A stretch of DNA of 64,000 bases from Lycium barbarum (Eukaryota > Streptophyta > Magnoliopsida > Solanales > Solanaceae), in NCBI RefSeq assembly GCF_019175385.1, contig NC_083344.1, positions 11,560,725 to 11,624,724 of the forward strand. The letters run 5' to 3'. Positions 12,379-23,627 of the stretch are shown here, piece after piece (the first letter of the stretch is position 1; each line of letters opens with the position of its first letter). The translations under genes were made by a program, and so were the position numbers. Below the pieces are notes generated by a model. The model did not search any database, was not told where the DNA came from, and saw only the letters and a program-made list of their open reading frames with translations.

Positions 12379-13322
12379 TTTACTCCATCGAGCCGCGCTA
12401 GTCGGCCGGGTACGACACGTAGATGTGCAACCACTGATTAGTTGGGTATTCACACCGAGTCCCGTAAGGGCCGGGTACGTTTCACACCGAGTCCCATTAG
12501 GGCCGGGTACGTTATGATATAATGATGTTTTCCCAGACGCGGGGAGGATGATGATATGATGATGATGATATACACACCGAGTCCTGAAAAGGTGGGGTAC
12601 GCTTCACACCGAGTCCCGAAAGGGCTAGGTACGCTTCACACCGAGTCCCTAATATATATATGTATATGTTGCATATGAAAAATGATTTTCTCATGCATGG
12701 CATATTTTATGGTTTCAGATGTCACAGGTTACCAGTTATCACTATTCTTCTATGTTTACATTTATATTTTACTGATGTCATTACTTTTCTGCCTTACATA
12801 CTCAGTACTTTTATCCGTACTAACCATCCCACTTCCTGGGGTGCTGCATTTCGTGCTGCAGGTCCTGACAGGCAGAGCAGAAGAATTCTCTCAGTAGGGT
12901 CGCCAGTTTCAGCGGGACGTCAGCGAGTACCATTATACCGGGCTTGCTAGTCGGGTATTTATTGAGTCTGCAGGTTATGTAAATGATAGATGTACGTACT
13001 CCTAGAGGCTCATAGATAGTGTAGTGGGTGTCGGAGTCATGCATGATTTCATTATACTTATGATATACATGTTATAGCCTGGGCGGCTGTATGATATTTT
13101 ATGATGTTCATGTTGCGGCCTTGTCGGCTAGCTTATGTATACGGTTGTTCACAAAGAGGTTATGTTATCCTTGTGTTGGGCCTTCCTGTGTGCCGGTGCT
13201 CTTATATGTACATGCTAATGATTACGATCAGGATTGTTGTATTAAGGTTATATTATGTCACGTGAGGTGGTACTCGGCTGATAGGGTCAGGTGCCCGTCA
13301 TGCCCCTCGTTGGGGTGTGACA
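10520..13322 (+). mobile_element. Solo LTR, family A (2803 bp), TSD GTAAA
   Basis: It begins TGTTACACCTCG and ends GGGGTGTGACA, with GTAAA on both sides (10515-10519 and 13323-13327). There is no internal region, so it is the product of LTR-LTR recombination. It contains (AT)n tracts at about 11086-11135 and 12318-12371, a 'ccgagtcc...ggccgggtacg' minisatellite, and the ACTCAGTAC...GTACT block near 12801-12822. The Tekay/Del link rests on similarity to LTRs adjoining Tekay-like coding sequence at 23628. Confidence 0.9.
12445..12652. repeat. LTR minisatellite, ~30-bp unit, about five copies
   Basis: The unit 'cacaccgagtcccgtaagggccgggtacg' recurs with small changes, broken once by a (GAT)n stretch at 12548-12570. 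The same motif recurs in the LTR at 58130-58320, so it is an LTR feature and not a local event. Confidence 0.85.
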
Positions 13323-13911
13323 GTAAAGTTGGACTGTACAACAACAGTGCTGCAGCCCATTCCTCGGGTCAAACTTTGGATGAGAAGTCTTTATCACATC
13401 CCACATGTTCCCCAATATATATTCAACATGTCCCAACATATTTTACATCACTTGGAAAACATAAAATCACTTTAAAAAGTGTAGCCGTCATAAGATTCCC
13501 AAGTGTTCAACTAACAGAGCTGAGAACAAACTGAAGGACCAGATGCTAACTCTGAAGATATCCAAGTCTCTTAGTTTGTCTTAAGCTTTGTTTCATTTGT
13601 ACTTAAATTGTAAACCTACTCCTTTTGTTTGAGAAGCTGTTTGTAGATATTTAAAAGTCTCAAAGTCAGCTTGTTGGAAGTGTGTTTTCACAAGCTTTTG
13701 AGTGATACACTAGGCTAAGTATAGTCTAAGTGTATTAGTGTCCTTAGCTAGAGTTAGCTAAGTGGAGTTGCTTGCTCCTACTGGGGTAGGTTGTGGTTTT
13801 TAATCCCTTGAGCAAGGAGTTTTCCACGGTAATATCTGCACTATACAAGGGAACTGATAGACAACCAGGTCCCTTCATATTCTGTTTGGTAAATGCAAGG
13901 CCTCTATCAAT

Positions 13912-13923
13912 TGGTATCAGAGC
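13912..13923 (+). other. Copia primer binding site (tRNA-iMet type)
   Basis: TGGTATCAGAGC two bases after the LTR end at 13909 is complementary to the 3' end of plant initiator-methionine tRNA and is the standard minus-strand primer site in Copia and Gypsy elements. Confidence 0.9.
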
Positions 13924-14233
13924 AGGCCCTTTCTAAAAGGCTAACACCTAGAAAGGATCCTCAGTCTAGTGGCTGCTCTACCAAACTCAGAAGAAGGACA
14001 CCCGTTGATAACACCACCACAGACGAATGATGAATCCAACATGGAACATTTCACCCACAAGTTTCAAAGGATGATTATAAGGGACAAAAGATCCAGCAAA
14101 AAGAACTTCATTCCAAAGTAAGCATAAGATGAATATGAGTTAATCGTCTCACTCATGGCCAAGTCAGATCCAGATGGTGAAGATGAGAAAGTCAAGAATG
14201 AAACAGATGGAGGGGGTAAAAAATGGTACATAG
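13924..14233 (+). pseudogene. Copia leader and gag remnant, mostly deleted
   Basis: Only ~300 bp lie between the primer site and the protease, where a complete gag would need over 1 kb. The last codons before the inserted LTR read K-K-W-Y-I, the lead-in to a Copia protease. Stops occur upstream. A large internal deletion has therefore removed most of gag, including its zinc knuckle. Confidence 0.7.
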
Positions 14234-17200
14234 TGTTACACCCCGTAAGAGTCTGTGCTATTTTAATTAAGACAAGAAAGAATGAGTTAAGAAAGTTCAA
14301 GGAAAGTTAATCGAGTTAGTAAGAATATCGTTATATATATGGTTGCCTTAAGTATCCCGAGGTGACATCGTAACCTAAAGGATTTGAAATCGCGTTATGA
14401 GCGTATATGAGGTAATGTGAGTGCCCTTTTAAAGTATTTGAGATTATTAGTAATGATATAGAAGATGGATAAAAGATATGAATATATTTTTGCGATTGGA
14501 GTTTCGTCGAAGCTTCGTAAGTTCTCCAGTTACGTTTAAGGTTATGGTGATTCTCCGGACCCTTCGAGACGTGTATGGATTGTTATGTATGTATATGGGT
14601 ATGTATATGTATGTATAAGAGGTTACATGAGAGTTGGAAGAGGATTAGAAGATAAACGAATCTAAACAAAATGAATCGGAACAACTTCAGTAAAATCTCG
14701 GACCAGATTTTTAGCCCATATTGTTGGGGGCATATCTCCTAGTATATGAGGAGTTTTAAGGTGTTTCAAAATCCTAAAATGAAGTTCATCGGGTCTAGTT
14801 TCCAACTCAACAAACCGCTCGTCAAAATGATATTTGGATAAGGAAATATGGACGATGCAATTTGGGCTGGCAGGGCAGCAAGTTTGGACCCGACCCAAAC
14901 ACTAATGTTTCGGCCCATGAGGCCCATTAACGTTAATATATATGGCAAATTCACTTGAGGGCTGATCATTTTCAGCTAATATCCTCCAAAAACATTAGAG
15001 AGAGAGAGAGAGAGATCCTAGGCTAAGGAAGCCATTTTGATCAAAATCCGAGCTCCGAATCCCGAAGCTCATGAAGAGAAAAACGTTGTACGTTGCGTTG
15101 CCTTCAATTTGAGATAAATATTGGTCTTGGGGGATGAAATTTTCGTGGTGGAGCTTCTGAAAAGGTATTTATAAAATTCCTTTTATGTTATTAAAGTGTT
15201 TATTTAGAGTTTTAACGAATTAGAACGGAGAAAACAACATTATAAACTCGTTTGTTGTTTTGTTGAAATTTATGGGTGAGGGGCTGTTTTAATTGAAATT
15301 GATGGAATGATTTGAATTAATATTTTGGTTGTTGTAATCATGGATATGTGAGGAGAGTGAAGGAATTTAATGGTTAGAGTTGAAGTTAAATTGTTGTGGG
15401 TTGTTGTAAGGATTATAGAGATAATAATGTGGTTTTATTGCACATGAGTAGATGATGTGGTGTCGAGTGGCTGCTGTTGTATTTCCCTGAAATTTTCTGA
15501 AAATATTGCATGAAATAAGGTATAAGAAGTGCATATGGGCTGCTTGGTGTATTGCAAGTGTTCGTTAGAATTTCGGGCATCGTTATGTTACAGTTGGGGG
15601 CTGTTTTGATATGTTGTTGTTCTTGTTGAAATAAAAGAATTGAAGATATGGTTGTGTCCATATGTTATTGTTGGTATTTCTGTGTCAACATGAGAGCAAT
15701 TGGAAATTCGGATAGACGAGTTTATAGGGGAAATGCTGCCCAAATTTTTGTAGACAAGTGATGAGTTAAAGATTGAATACCAAAAGCCTTATAGTTAACA
15801 ATTGGTAAAAATGACCATTTGTAGGTTTTGGGCGAAACGGAGATTGAGTTTGGACAAGCGTGAGTAGCGCGAAAGGTATGTAAAGCTTATCCTTTCCTTC
15901 TTTGGCATGCCCTAGGTCTACTAGGTTGAGATTTCGGCCTCGGGGACCATCCTGCTCATCGTAACCCGAGATTAGTTTTCGTTACTATTCATTCAATAGA
16001 ATTGAATTATAAAAGGTGCATATTACTAGAAACGTGGTTGGACTTCCAAAACGTTTACAAATGTAACCCGATCGTTCTAAAACTTTCCTGGATGACTTCG
16101 TAGAGTCTAATGGGCGTGATTCTCGTCCGCCGCCTCGACTTGGCCCAAGGTGGGCCCGCTATCCCCGATGCCTCTCTTATTGTTCTGTTTGTCTTATTCC
16201 CGTACGGTAAGTCAAGGGAACTCATGGTTATTGTTCCGACTACTAAACGGGAGATATTTTATCTATCCCGAGACGGATTTTAATGATTATTGACCCAATT
16301 GTGGGGACCGAAACCCTGACATGTGATGTACGGCTTTAGCCAATGTACTCTTGTCCGGAGTTCGCAGGTAACTCCTGGTTATTATGTTGTTCACTATATG
16401 ATAGGTGTTATGACCACCTTCATGAGCATTATAAAATGTTTTTGACATCTAAAGCGTTTTTAAAAATCTTACCCTGAGATTCTGGACAAACTACTTATTT
16501 TCTTTATTTTCCGATATACGATTTTGGTATACCTGAGTCCTGTGTGATGCATGATCCTGGCATGTGTGATTATGTTTGGAAAGTGATAATTTGGCATTTT
16601 GTCTGGTTATCTTCTGTGTTACCGAGTCCCGGGCCGGTTATGTGAATATGCGCATATGTGATATTGGCCGCTGGACCCTCGACCGCGGCATGCCCGACAT
16701 TGACTGCTGGACCCTTGACCGCGTCATGCCGGACGTGTGGCATTGACTGCTGGACCCTTGACCGCGTCTGCCGCACTTGTGATTATGCCGACATAGACCG
16801 CTGGACCCTTGACCGCGGTATGTCGAACTTGTGATAGAAAACCGCTGGATACTTGACCGCGGTATGTGTGATTGTGACCGCTAGACTTATGGCCGCGGAA
16901 ATTGTGCGTTGATTCTTCTATGTGTGTGAAACAAAGATGTTTTCCAAAAGAAAGCAAACATTTTGTCATCCCGATTGCCGTGTTGATTTCTCCGGAACTT
17001 CTTTTGCCTGTTGTACGCCGGATACGACTCCTTAGTATGCTGGCTATTGTGCTCGCTTTCTATATATCGTATTTCAGTTGTGACTTTGCTTTCTGTGTTG
17101 TATGCTTTACATACTCAGTACATATTTCGTACTGACCCCCTCTTTTCGGGGGGCTGCGTTTCATGCCGCGCAGGTACTCCCAGGTGAGTTGAAGACAGTA

Positions 17201-17581
17201 TAGAAGATGTTCCAGTGCAGATGGCAAGCTCCATTTGTTCCCGGAGTGCTGCCGAGTCAGAGTTGGTATGTTATGCTTTCTGGATTACGTTAGAGACTTT
17301 GCAGACAGCGTCGTGGGTATTGGTTGTCAGTCTGTAAGCGGCTCCGTCAGCCAAAATGTCGGTCTGTGTTATGTACTGAATTTTGTATGATTATTGATTC
17401 GTTATGCTTGGAAGCTACGTGAAAGAATATTTCTGGAAAAAATAATAATTTATGATGTATTTCATCTCATTTGATTTGAAAAGTTTGACATGATTTTATA
17501 TGCAGCAAGAGTCTGAGGGTTCGCTCGGCCCTAGGTAAGGGTCGGGTGCCCATCACACCCTAGCGGAATTAGGGTGTGACA
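14234..17581 (+). mobile_element. Solo LTR, family A (3348 bp), TSD CATAG, inside Copia protease
   Basis: It begins TGTTACACCCCG and ends TTAGGGTGTGACA. CATAG flanks it at 14229-14233 and 17582-17586. Joining the flanks restores the Copia reading W-Y-I-D-S-G, so the insertion landed just before the catalytic Asp codon of the protease. Internal parts include a conserved stretch shared with other family-A LTRs (about 14725-14850), a minisatellite at 16650-16900 and the TACTCAGTAC/GTACTGAC block at 17108-17140. Confidence 0.93.
16650..16905. repeat. LTR minisatellite 'accgctggacccttgaccgcgg', ~6-7 copies
   Basis: Imperfect copies of a 22-bp core (gCTGGACCCTTGACCGCGg), spaced by 15-30 bp of variable sequence. 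It occupies the same relative place in this LTR as the 'ccgagtcc' minisatellite does at 12445. Confidence 0.85.
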
Positions 17582-17585
17582 CATA

Positions 17586-19944
17586 GACAGCGGCTGCTCA
17601 AAGCACATGCCCGGTGAAAGGGATAACTTTCTCTCACTCAAAGCTTTTCAAGGTAGGAGTGTATCCTTTGGAAACGGTAAGAAGGGGTACATTCTTGGAG
17701 TAGGAAAAGTCGGGAGGACACTTGCTCATGCCATAGAAAATGTATACTTCGTAAATGGTATGAAGTATAGACTATTAAGTATGTCTCAAATCTGTGACAG
17801 AGGAAATGAAGTCAAGTTCCTGTCTTGCTCCTGCACAGTCACAAGTCTAAAAACTAATGAAGTGGTTCTGGTTTCCAAGAGATTCAAAAATGTATATGTT
17901 GCAGACTTTGGCTCCCAAAACGGAAGTGATTTGAACTGCCTGAGTGCGATTGAGGAAGATCCTGAGCTCTGGCATAGACGACTGGGGCATGCGAGTTTTT
18001 CGTTATTAAACAAACTTGCTGTGAAAGACCTGGTTCATGGACTACCAAAGGCAAAGTTTAAGGATCACAATACTTGGGATGCTTGCATAAGAGGGAAGCA
18101 GGTGAGATCTTCTTTTAAACTGAAGAAAGAAGTAAGTACCTCGAGGCCCCTTGAACTTCTTCATATGGATCTCTGTGGACCAATGAGAATACCCAGCGGA
18201 GGAGGAAAGAAATATATCTTTGTAATCGTTGATGACTACTATAGGTTCAACTGGACCTTGTTCTTGAAAATCAAAAATGAAACATTTCCTGTGTGCTCAC
18301 GCCTTCGTTAAGTAGATCCAAGTAAAGCTTGGGACCCTTGTCGCGAGAATTATATCTGATCATGGGATTGAATTTGATAATGCTCAATTCGATGATTTCT
18401 TTACTAAAAATGGCATCAGTCATAATTTTTCTGCCCTTAGAACACCTCAACAAAATGGTGTTGTGGAGCGAAAAAACAGAACTCTTGAAGATATGGTAAG
18501 AACAATTTTAATAGCCAGTGGGGTGTCTAAAAGTTTCTGGGCTGAAGCTGTGAACACTGCTTGTCATGTAATAAACAGAGGCATGATCAGGTATCTATTT
18601 GAAAAAACTCCATACGAGCTGTTAAATCGAAGAAAGCCCAAGTTGACTTACTTAAAAGCTTTTGGCTGCAAATGCTTTATACTCAACAACGGCAAGGAAG
18701 CTCTGGGAAAGTTTGATGCCAAAAGTGATGAGGGTATCTTCCTTGGGTACTCTTCTCATAGAAAAGCATACAAAGTCTACAACAAAAGGACATAAACTGA
18801 GGAGGAAAGTGTCCATATAATTTTCAATGAGTCTATCTTTCAAGGAGATATCAGGGTTCCACATGATGAAGAGGAAGATGGAGTTTTCCCAAAAGTTCCA
18901 GATGAAGACATTGAAATATCCAATGGGAAGACTGAGCTGATAAATCAAATCAAACCAGTCAATGAAGAAAATGTTGATGATTCTCCAGAGGAAGCAGAGG
19001 AACTTGCCTCTCAGATCACTACCCTAGAGGCTGTGCATAGAGTGATAGATACTGTATCAGAAACTCCGGAAGCTGATCAAAGAAGTGGTAGAAATGTATC
19101 AATGGATGCTAAAAACGGATCCAACAATGAAGAAGATGGTCCATCTACTCTTGCTATTGAAACATCCACCTGGAAGCTCAGAGGATCTCACCCCCTTCAC
19201 AATGTAATTACTCTTCTAAACTCAAGCATTCAAACCAGATCTAAGGCAAGAAACTTTTTAGCATTTTTGTCTCAAATTGAGCCTAAACACATCATAGAAG
19301 CCTTAAAGGATGTCGACTGGATAGCTGTTATGCAAGAAGAGCTTCATCAATTTGAAAGAAACAAAGTATGACACTTGGTTCCTCGACAATCAGATAGGAC
19401 TGTGATAGGCACCAGGTGGGTGTTTCGTAACAAGCTTGATGAGCTTAGGAATACCACCAGAAAAAAGGCAAGACTGGTAGTTCAAGGCTATAATCAAGAA
19501 GAAGGAATAGACTATGAAGAGACGTTTGCTCCCGTGGCTAGAATGAAGGCAATCAGGTTTCTTATAGCTTTTGCATCCCATAGGGAATTCAAGTTGTTCC
19601 AAATGGATGTCAAGAGTGCCTTTCTGAATGGGTATTTAAAGGAAGAAGTGTTTGTCAAGAAACCTACTGGCTTCGAAAATCATGAGCATCCAGAACATGT
19701 GTTCAAACTTGACAAAGCTTTATATGGTCTGAAACAAGCCCCTCGAGCTTAGTATGAAATATTGTTAAAAGTTTTGCTTGAAAATGGTTTCACCAGAGGA
19801 AAGATTGACAACACTCTATTCCTGAAGAAGAGAGGAAGAAGTCTGTTGATTCTACAAGTGTATGTCGATGAAATCATCTTTGGAGCCACAATGATTCACT
19901 GTGTGAGGACTTTCCAAAGCTTATGGGAAGTGAATTCTAATTTA
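17586..19944 (+). pseudogene. Sirevirus-like Copia pol relic (protease, integrase, RT)
   Basis: Order: protease D-S-G-C-S-K-H at 17586, GAG-pre-integrase WHRRLGH near 17970, integrase core with HMDLCGP at ~18165, DHGIEFDN at ~18358 and QNGVVERKNRT near 18450, Gly-Tyr C-terminal part, then RT with YEETFAPVAR at ~19515. The polymerase motif reads YVDE near 19860 instead of YVDD. A frameshift lies near 18290; in-frame stops occur at about 18793, 19369 and 19750, and a last frameshift near 19895. RNase H and the 3' LTR are missing: the sequence stops dead at ~19944, against the Gypsy relic. Wording fits the SIRE/Maximus lineage. Confidence 0.88.
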
Positions 19945-22244
19945 AACACACAGTCTGTCTCGATATCTGAGGACTCCATTTACAACAATCTCAAATGGTG
20001 ACTTCTTCTTTTGAGGAGCTGTGTCTCTATAATGAACTAACATAGGATCCTCGTGCTGGATGTCCTTAACCTCGACTACCAAAGATGAGACTGCTAAATC
20101 CTGAATAGTAACCCCTGTATTGCCCGAGTCCAATAATCGAACTACTAGACTAGCTAACTGCTGAAGCTCACGAACTAGCTCTCTATTTTCTGGTTGAACA
20201 CATGATAAGCTACCCATGGATCTGTGACTAAGGGCATCGGCTAATATGTTCGACTTCCTAGGATGATACAAGATGTTGACATCATAATCCTTCAATATCT
20301 CCAACCATCGCCTCTGACGCAAATTTAACTCTTTTTGCTTGAAGATATACTGAAGGCTCTTATGGTCTGTATAGATATCAACATGAACTCCATACAAGTA
20401 TTACCTCCACATCTTCGATTTATAAATCACCGCGGCTAACTATAGATCATGGGTTGGGTAATTCTTCTCGTGCTTTCGATCCCGCCTTGAAGCATAAGCT
20501 ATAACCTTACCGTGTTGCATCAACACAAAACCTAACTCAAGGACTGAAGGGTTACAATAAATAACGTAGCCGTCCGATCCGTCTGAAAGTGTCAGAACTG
20601 GTGCCGAAGTCAACCTGTTCTTCAACTCCTGAAAACTGCTCTCAGAAGCATCAGTCCACTGGAACTTTGCAGATTTCTGAGTCCACTTCGTCTGTGGTAC
20701 CAAAAGAGAAGAGAAACCCACTACAAATCCCATGTAATAGCCAGCCAAACCCAAAAAACTAAGAACCTCTGTCGGTGTTGTGGGTCTAGGACAGTTCTTC
20801 ACGGCTTCAATCTTCTGCGTATCCACCCTGATACCCTCATTTGAAATAGTATGCCCCAGAAAAGTTAGCGAGTTCAACCAGAAATCACATTTAGAGAACG
20901 TTGCATACAGCTTCTGATTCTGAAGGACTCTAAGGACAACACTTAAATGATCTGCATGCTCTGCCTCTGATCGAGAGTATACTAAAATATCATCACTAAA
21001 CACAATCACGAACAAATCTAGAAAGGGCATGTATACGCTGTTCATCAAATCCATAAATACCGCCGGGGCATTAATTAACCCAAACGACATTACACGAAAC
21101 TCAAAGTGACCATATCGGATTCTGAAAGCTGTCTTTGGAATGTCCTTCTCTCTAACCCTCACTTGGTGATACCCTGATCTCAAATCTATCTTTGAGAACT
21201 ATTTAGCACCCTGCAACTGATCAAATAAATCATCAATCCTTGAGAGTGGATACTTATTCTTTATTGTCACCTCATTCAACTTCCTGTAATCAATACACAT
21301 TCGTAAGGAGCAGTCTTTCTTCCTTACAAATAACACTGTTGCTCCCCACAGTGACGTACTAGGCCTGATAAAGCCTTTCTCAAGCAAGTCCTTCAACTGC
21401 TCCTGAAGTTCCTTCAACTCAACATGCACCATCTTATAAAGAGGAATAGATATTGGCTGAGTATCTGGTAATACGTCAATGGAAAAGTCAATCTCCCGCT
21501 CTGACGGAAGACCTCGAAGCTCGTTTGGAGGTACATCTGGAAACTCATTAACCACTGGAATAGACTGAAGAGTCGGTGACTTTGCTTCTGCATCCCGAAC
21601 CCAGACTATATGATAAATACAACCTTTGGAAATCATATTCCTTGCCTTGAGATAGGAAATAAACCTACCTTTGGGCGATGCTGTATTACACTTCCACTCT
21701 AGAACTAACTCTCCTAGAAACTGAAGTCGAACCATCTTCGTTCTACAATCGACATTAGCATAACCAGAGACTAACCAATCCATACCTATAATCACATCGA
21801 AGTCTACCATATCTAACTCAATCAAATCTGCTACAGTGTGACGATTACAAACTATAACTACACAATATCTGTATATCCGTCTAGCTATCACTGCATAACC
21901 ATACCTCAAAAGGTTTAATCGACTCGGGTTTCGCCCCAAAACTGACCAGCAATAAAAGGAGTAGAAATACAATAATGTAGAACCTGGATCTATCAACTCA
22001 TATACATCATGGGAAAATACTGATAATATACCTGTAACAACATTGGCCGAAGACGCATGATCCTGTCGACCAGCCAATGCATAAATACGGTTCTGAGGAC
22101 TGCTCGAACTGGACGCTCCACCTCTGTCTCTACCACGACTGGCTGATGTTTGAGAACTCTGCCCAAGAGGGCGTACAGATGATGAAGAACCACTGCAGAT
22201 CGAGTCGACTGAACTACACCTCCACCACCTCTCAATGGATAATC
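19945..22244 (-). pseudogene. Tekay/Del-type Gypsy pol relic (protease, RT, RNase H)
   Basis: On the minus strand: retropepsin-like region with DPGST and a later IIGMDWL (~21780), RT from about 21450, RT catalytic motif [11 protein letters not shown] near 20990 (the residue before DD is Ser), thumb and connection, then RNase H with TDHKSLQYIF (~20350). The frame runs on to the GVLRYRDRLCV linker at 19945, where the integrase zinc finger should begin but is absent. Breaks: stop at 21199, another near 20437, and a gap between frames around 20400. Integrase, chromodomain and 3' LTR are lost at the junction with the Copia relic. Confidence 0.88.
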
Positions 22245-23436
22245 TCACATAATGTGGCCTGGCCGACCACATGTATAACAAACATCTGAACTCAAGCGGC
22301 ACTGCCCAGCATGTAACTTTCCACTTTGAATACATCGCGGTAGAGATGGCCTCATCTGACTAGAACCACCCTTGATCAGGGAACTGAAAGCCCTGGAACT
22401 CTGGGCCGGCTCAAAATGAGTGGGTCTATCAAACCTGGGTCCTGGGAACTGTGAAGGAGCACTAGCCGCTGAATAGGCTGAATGCCTAGAGAACTGCTGG
22501 CTCTGACCACCTCTGAACTCAACAAATCTTGAAGATCTAGCTCTCTTACTCTGACCCCTATCATGCTCATGCTCATGCTCGGTCCTCCGTTGCTGTTTAA
22601 GCTCCTCAAGGTTCTGAGCATGCGCCTGGATGCGAGAAATGTCCATACCTGTCTGAAGTGAGGCTGTCATGCAGTTATCAATCAAGTGTGGTCCCAAGCC
22701 GCTCACAAACCGGTAAACCCGATCCTCCATCTCAGCTATGACAGCTAAAGCATATCTAGACCATGAATTAAAGCGAAGACTGTACTCTCGAACACTCATG
22801 ATCCACTGTCTAAGGTTCAGGATTCTATCAGCTCAGGCCCGTCGGATCTCTAGTGGCAAATAGTGGCGGATAAAGACCTCTGTGAACTCCTGCCATACGG
22901 GTGAGGGTGAATTAGCTCCTCTAGATGACATCCAGGTCTCATACCACTGAACAACAATATCTCACAACCGGTACGAAGCTAATTCTACTGACTCAGTATC
23001 TGAAATATGCATTACCCGTTATCCTCAACATCTGATCTATAAAATCCTGCGGGTCCTCATCTGGTTTTGACTCGAAGAATTTTGAAGGGTAAAAATTAAT
23101 ATAATCTCGAACCTTGGCACTCACAGACCTATCATCATGACCAGTACCCGTACTCTGACGATTGGCCTGAGTGGCTACTAACTGAGTCAACAACTGAATA
23201 GCCTCTCGCATCTTCTGGCCTAATGCATCAGGTGGAGGAACTGGGGGTACTGTAGCTGCAACCCCTCTAGGATCTGCTGGAACCGAAGGGCTCTGTGAAG
23301 ACTGAGATAGAGCCTCACTCTGAGACTCGCCCTGGCCAGCAGGTACTGGTGGCACCCTACTGGTACCCTTATCTGTCACAACCTTGCCTCTCTGGCTGGT
23401 TGAAGCTCTCGTCGTCACAGGCATCACTAAAACCAC
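22245..23436 (-). pseudogene. Gypsy gag relic
   Basis: It starts at ATG 23436. The N-terminal third is Pro/Ser/Gln-rich, followed by the retrotransposon gag domain (DPQDFIDQM, 'LRFNSWSRYA'), a basic Gln/Arg/Ser linker and a zinc knuckle CYTCGRPGH near 22270. The knuckle is followed by a stop, and the last Cys position reads Tyr. There is a frameshift near 22995 and a stop near 22830. Confidence 0.85.
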
Positions 23437-23611
23437 AATACGTTATTAGAAAAGAAATCCTGATGATACGGCTCTATCGTCTGATCTAAGATAAGAAAGA
23501 AAGGTAATCTTCCTAATTGCCCTGCAGCCTCCTATTTATAAGTGTGGTGCACAACACACCATAAATAAGACTCTGCTAGAAATGGCTTGTAGACAACCCT
23601 AGGATGCAACT

Positions 23612-23623
23612 GCTCTGATACCA
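23612..23623 (-). other. Gypsy primer binding site
   Basis: Reading the minus strand, TGGTATCAGAGC lies 4 bases after the LTR end at 23628. It fixes the orientation of the element and the LTR boundary. Confidence 0.9.
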
Positions 23624-23627
23624 AGTT

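Larger units (their letters stand above)
10388..13909 (+). mobile_element. 5' LTR of Sirevirus-like Copia, split by a solo LTR
   Basis: The LTR starts TGATAAGG at 10388 and ends CCTCTATCA at 13909, an imperfect terminal inverted repeat, immediately before the primer binding site. Removing the inserted solo LTR (10520-13322) and one copy of its target duplication leaves ~715 bp, a plausible LTR length. No 3' LTR exists in the window because the element is cut off at 19945. The start is inferred from the inverted-repeat match. Confidence 0.7.

Noticed and set aside
12660..13534. Several 60-150 codon ORFs with hydrophobic stretches
   Set aside because: They lie within the solo LTR and the Copia LTR, overlap in different frames, and have no domain.
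13912..13923. tRNA-like match (also at 23612 and 43635)
   Set aside because: Only the 12-13 bases complementary to the tRNA 3' end are present. These are primer binding sites, and I found no tRNA or rRNA gene in the window.
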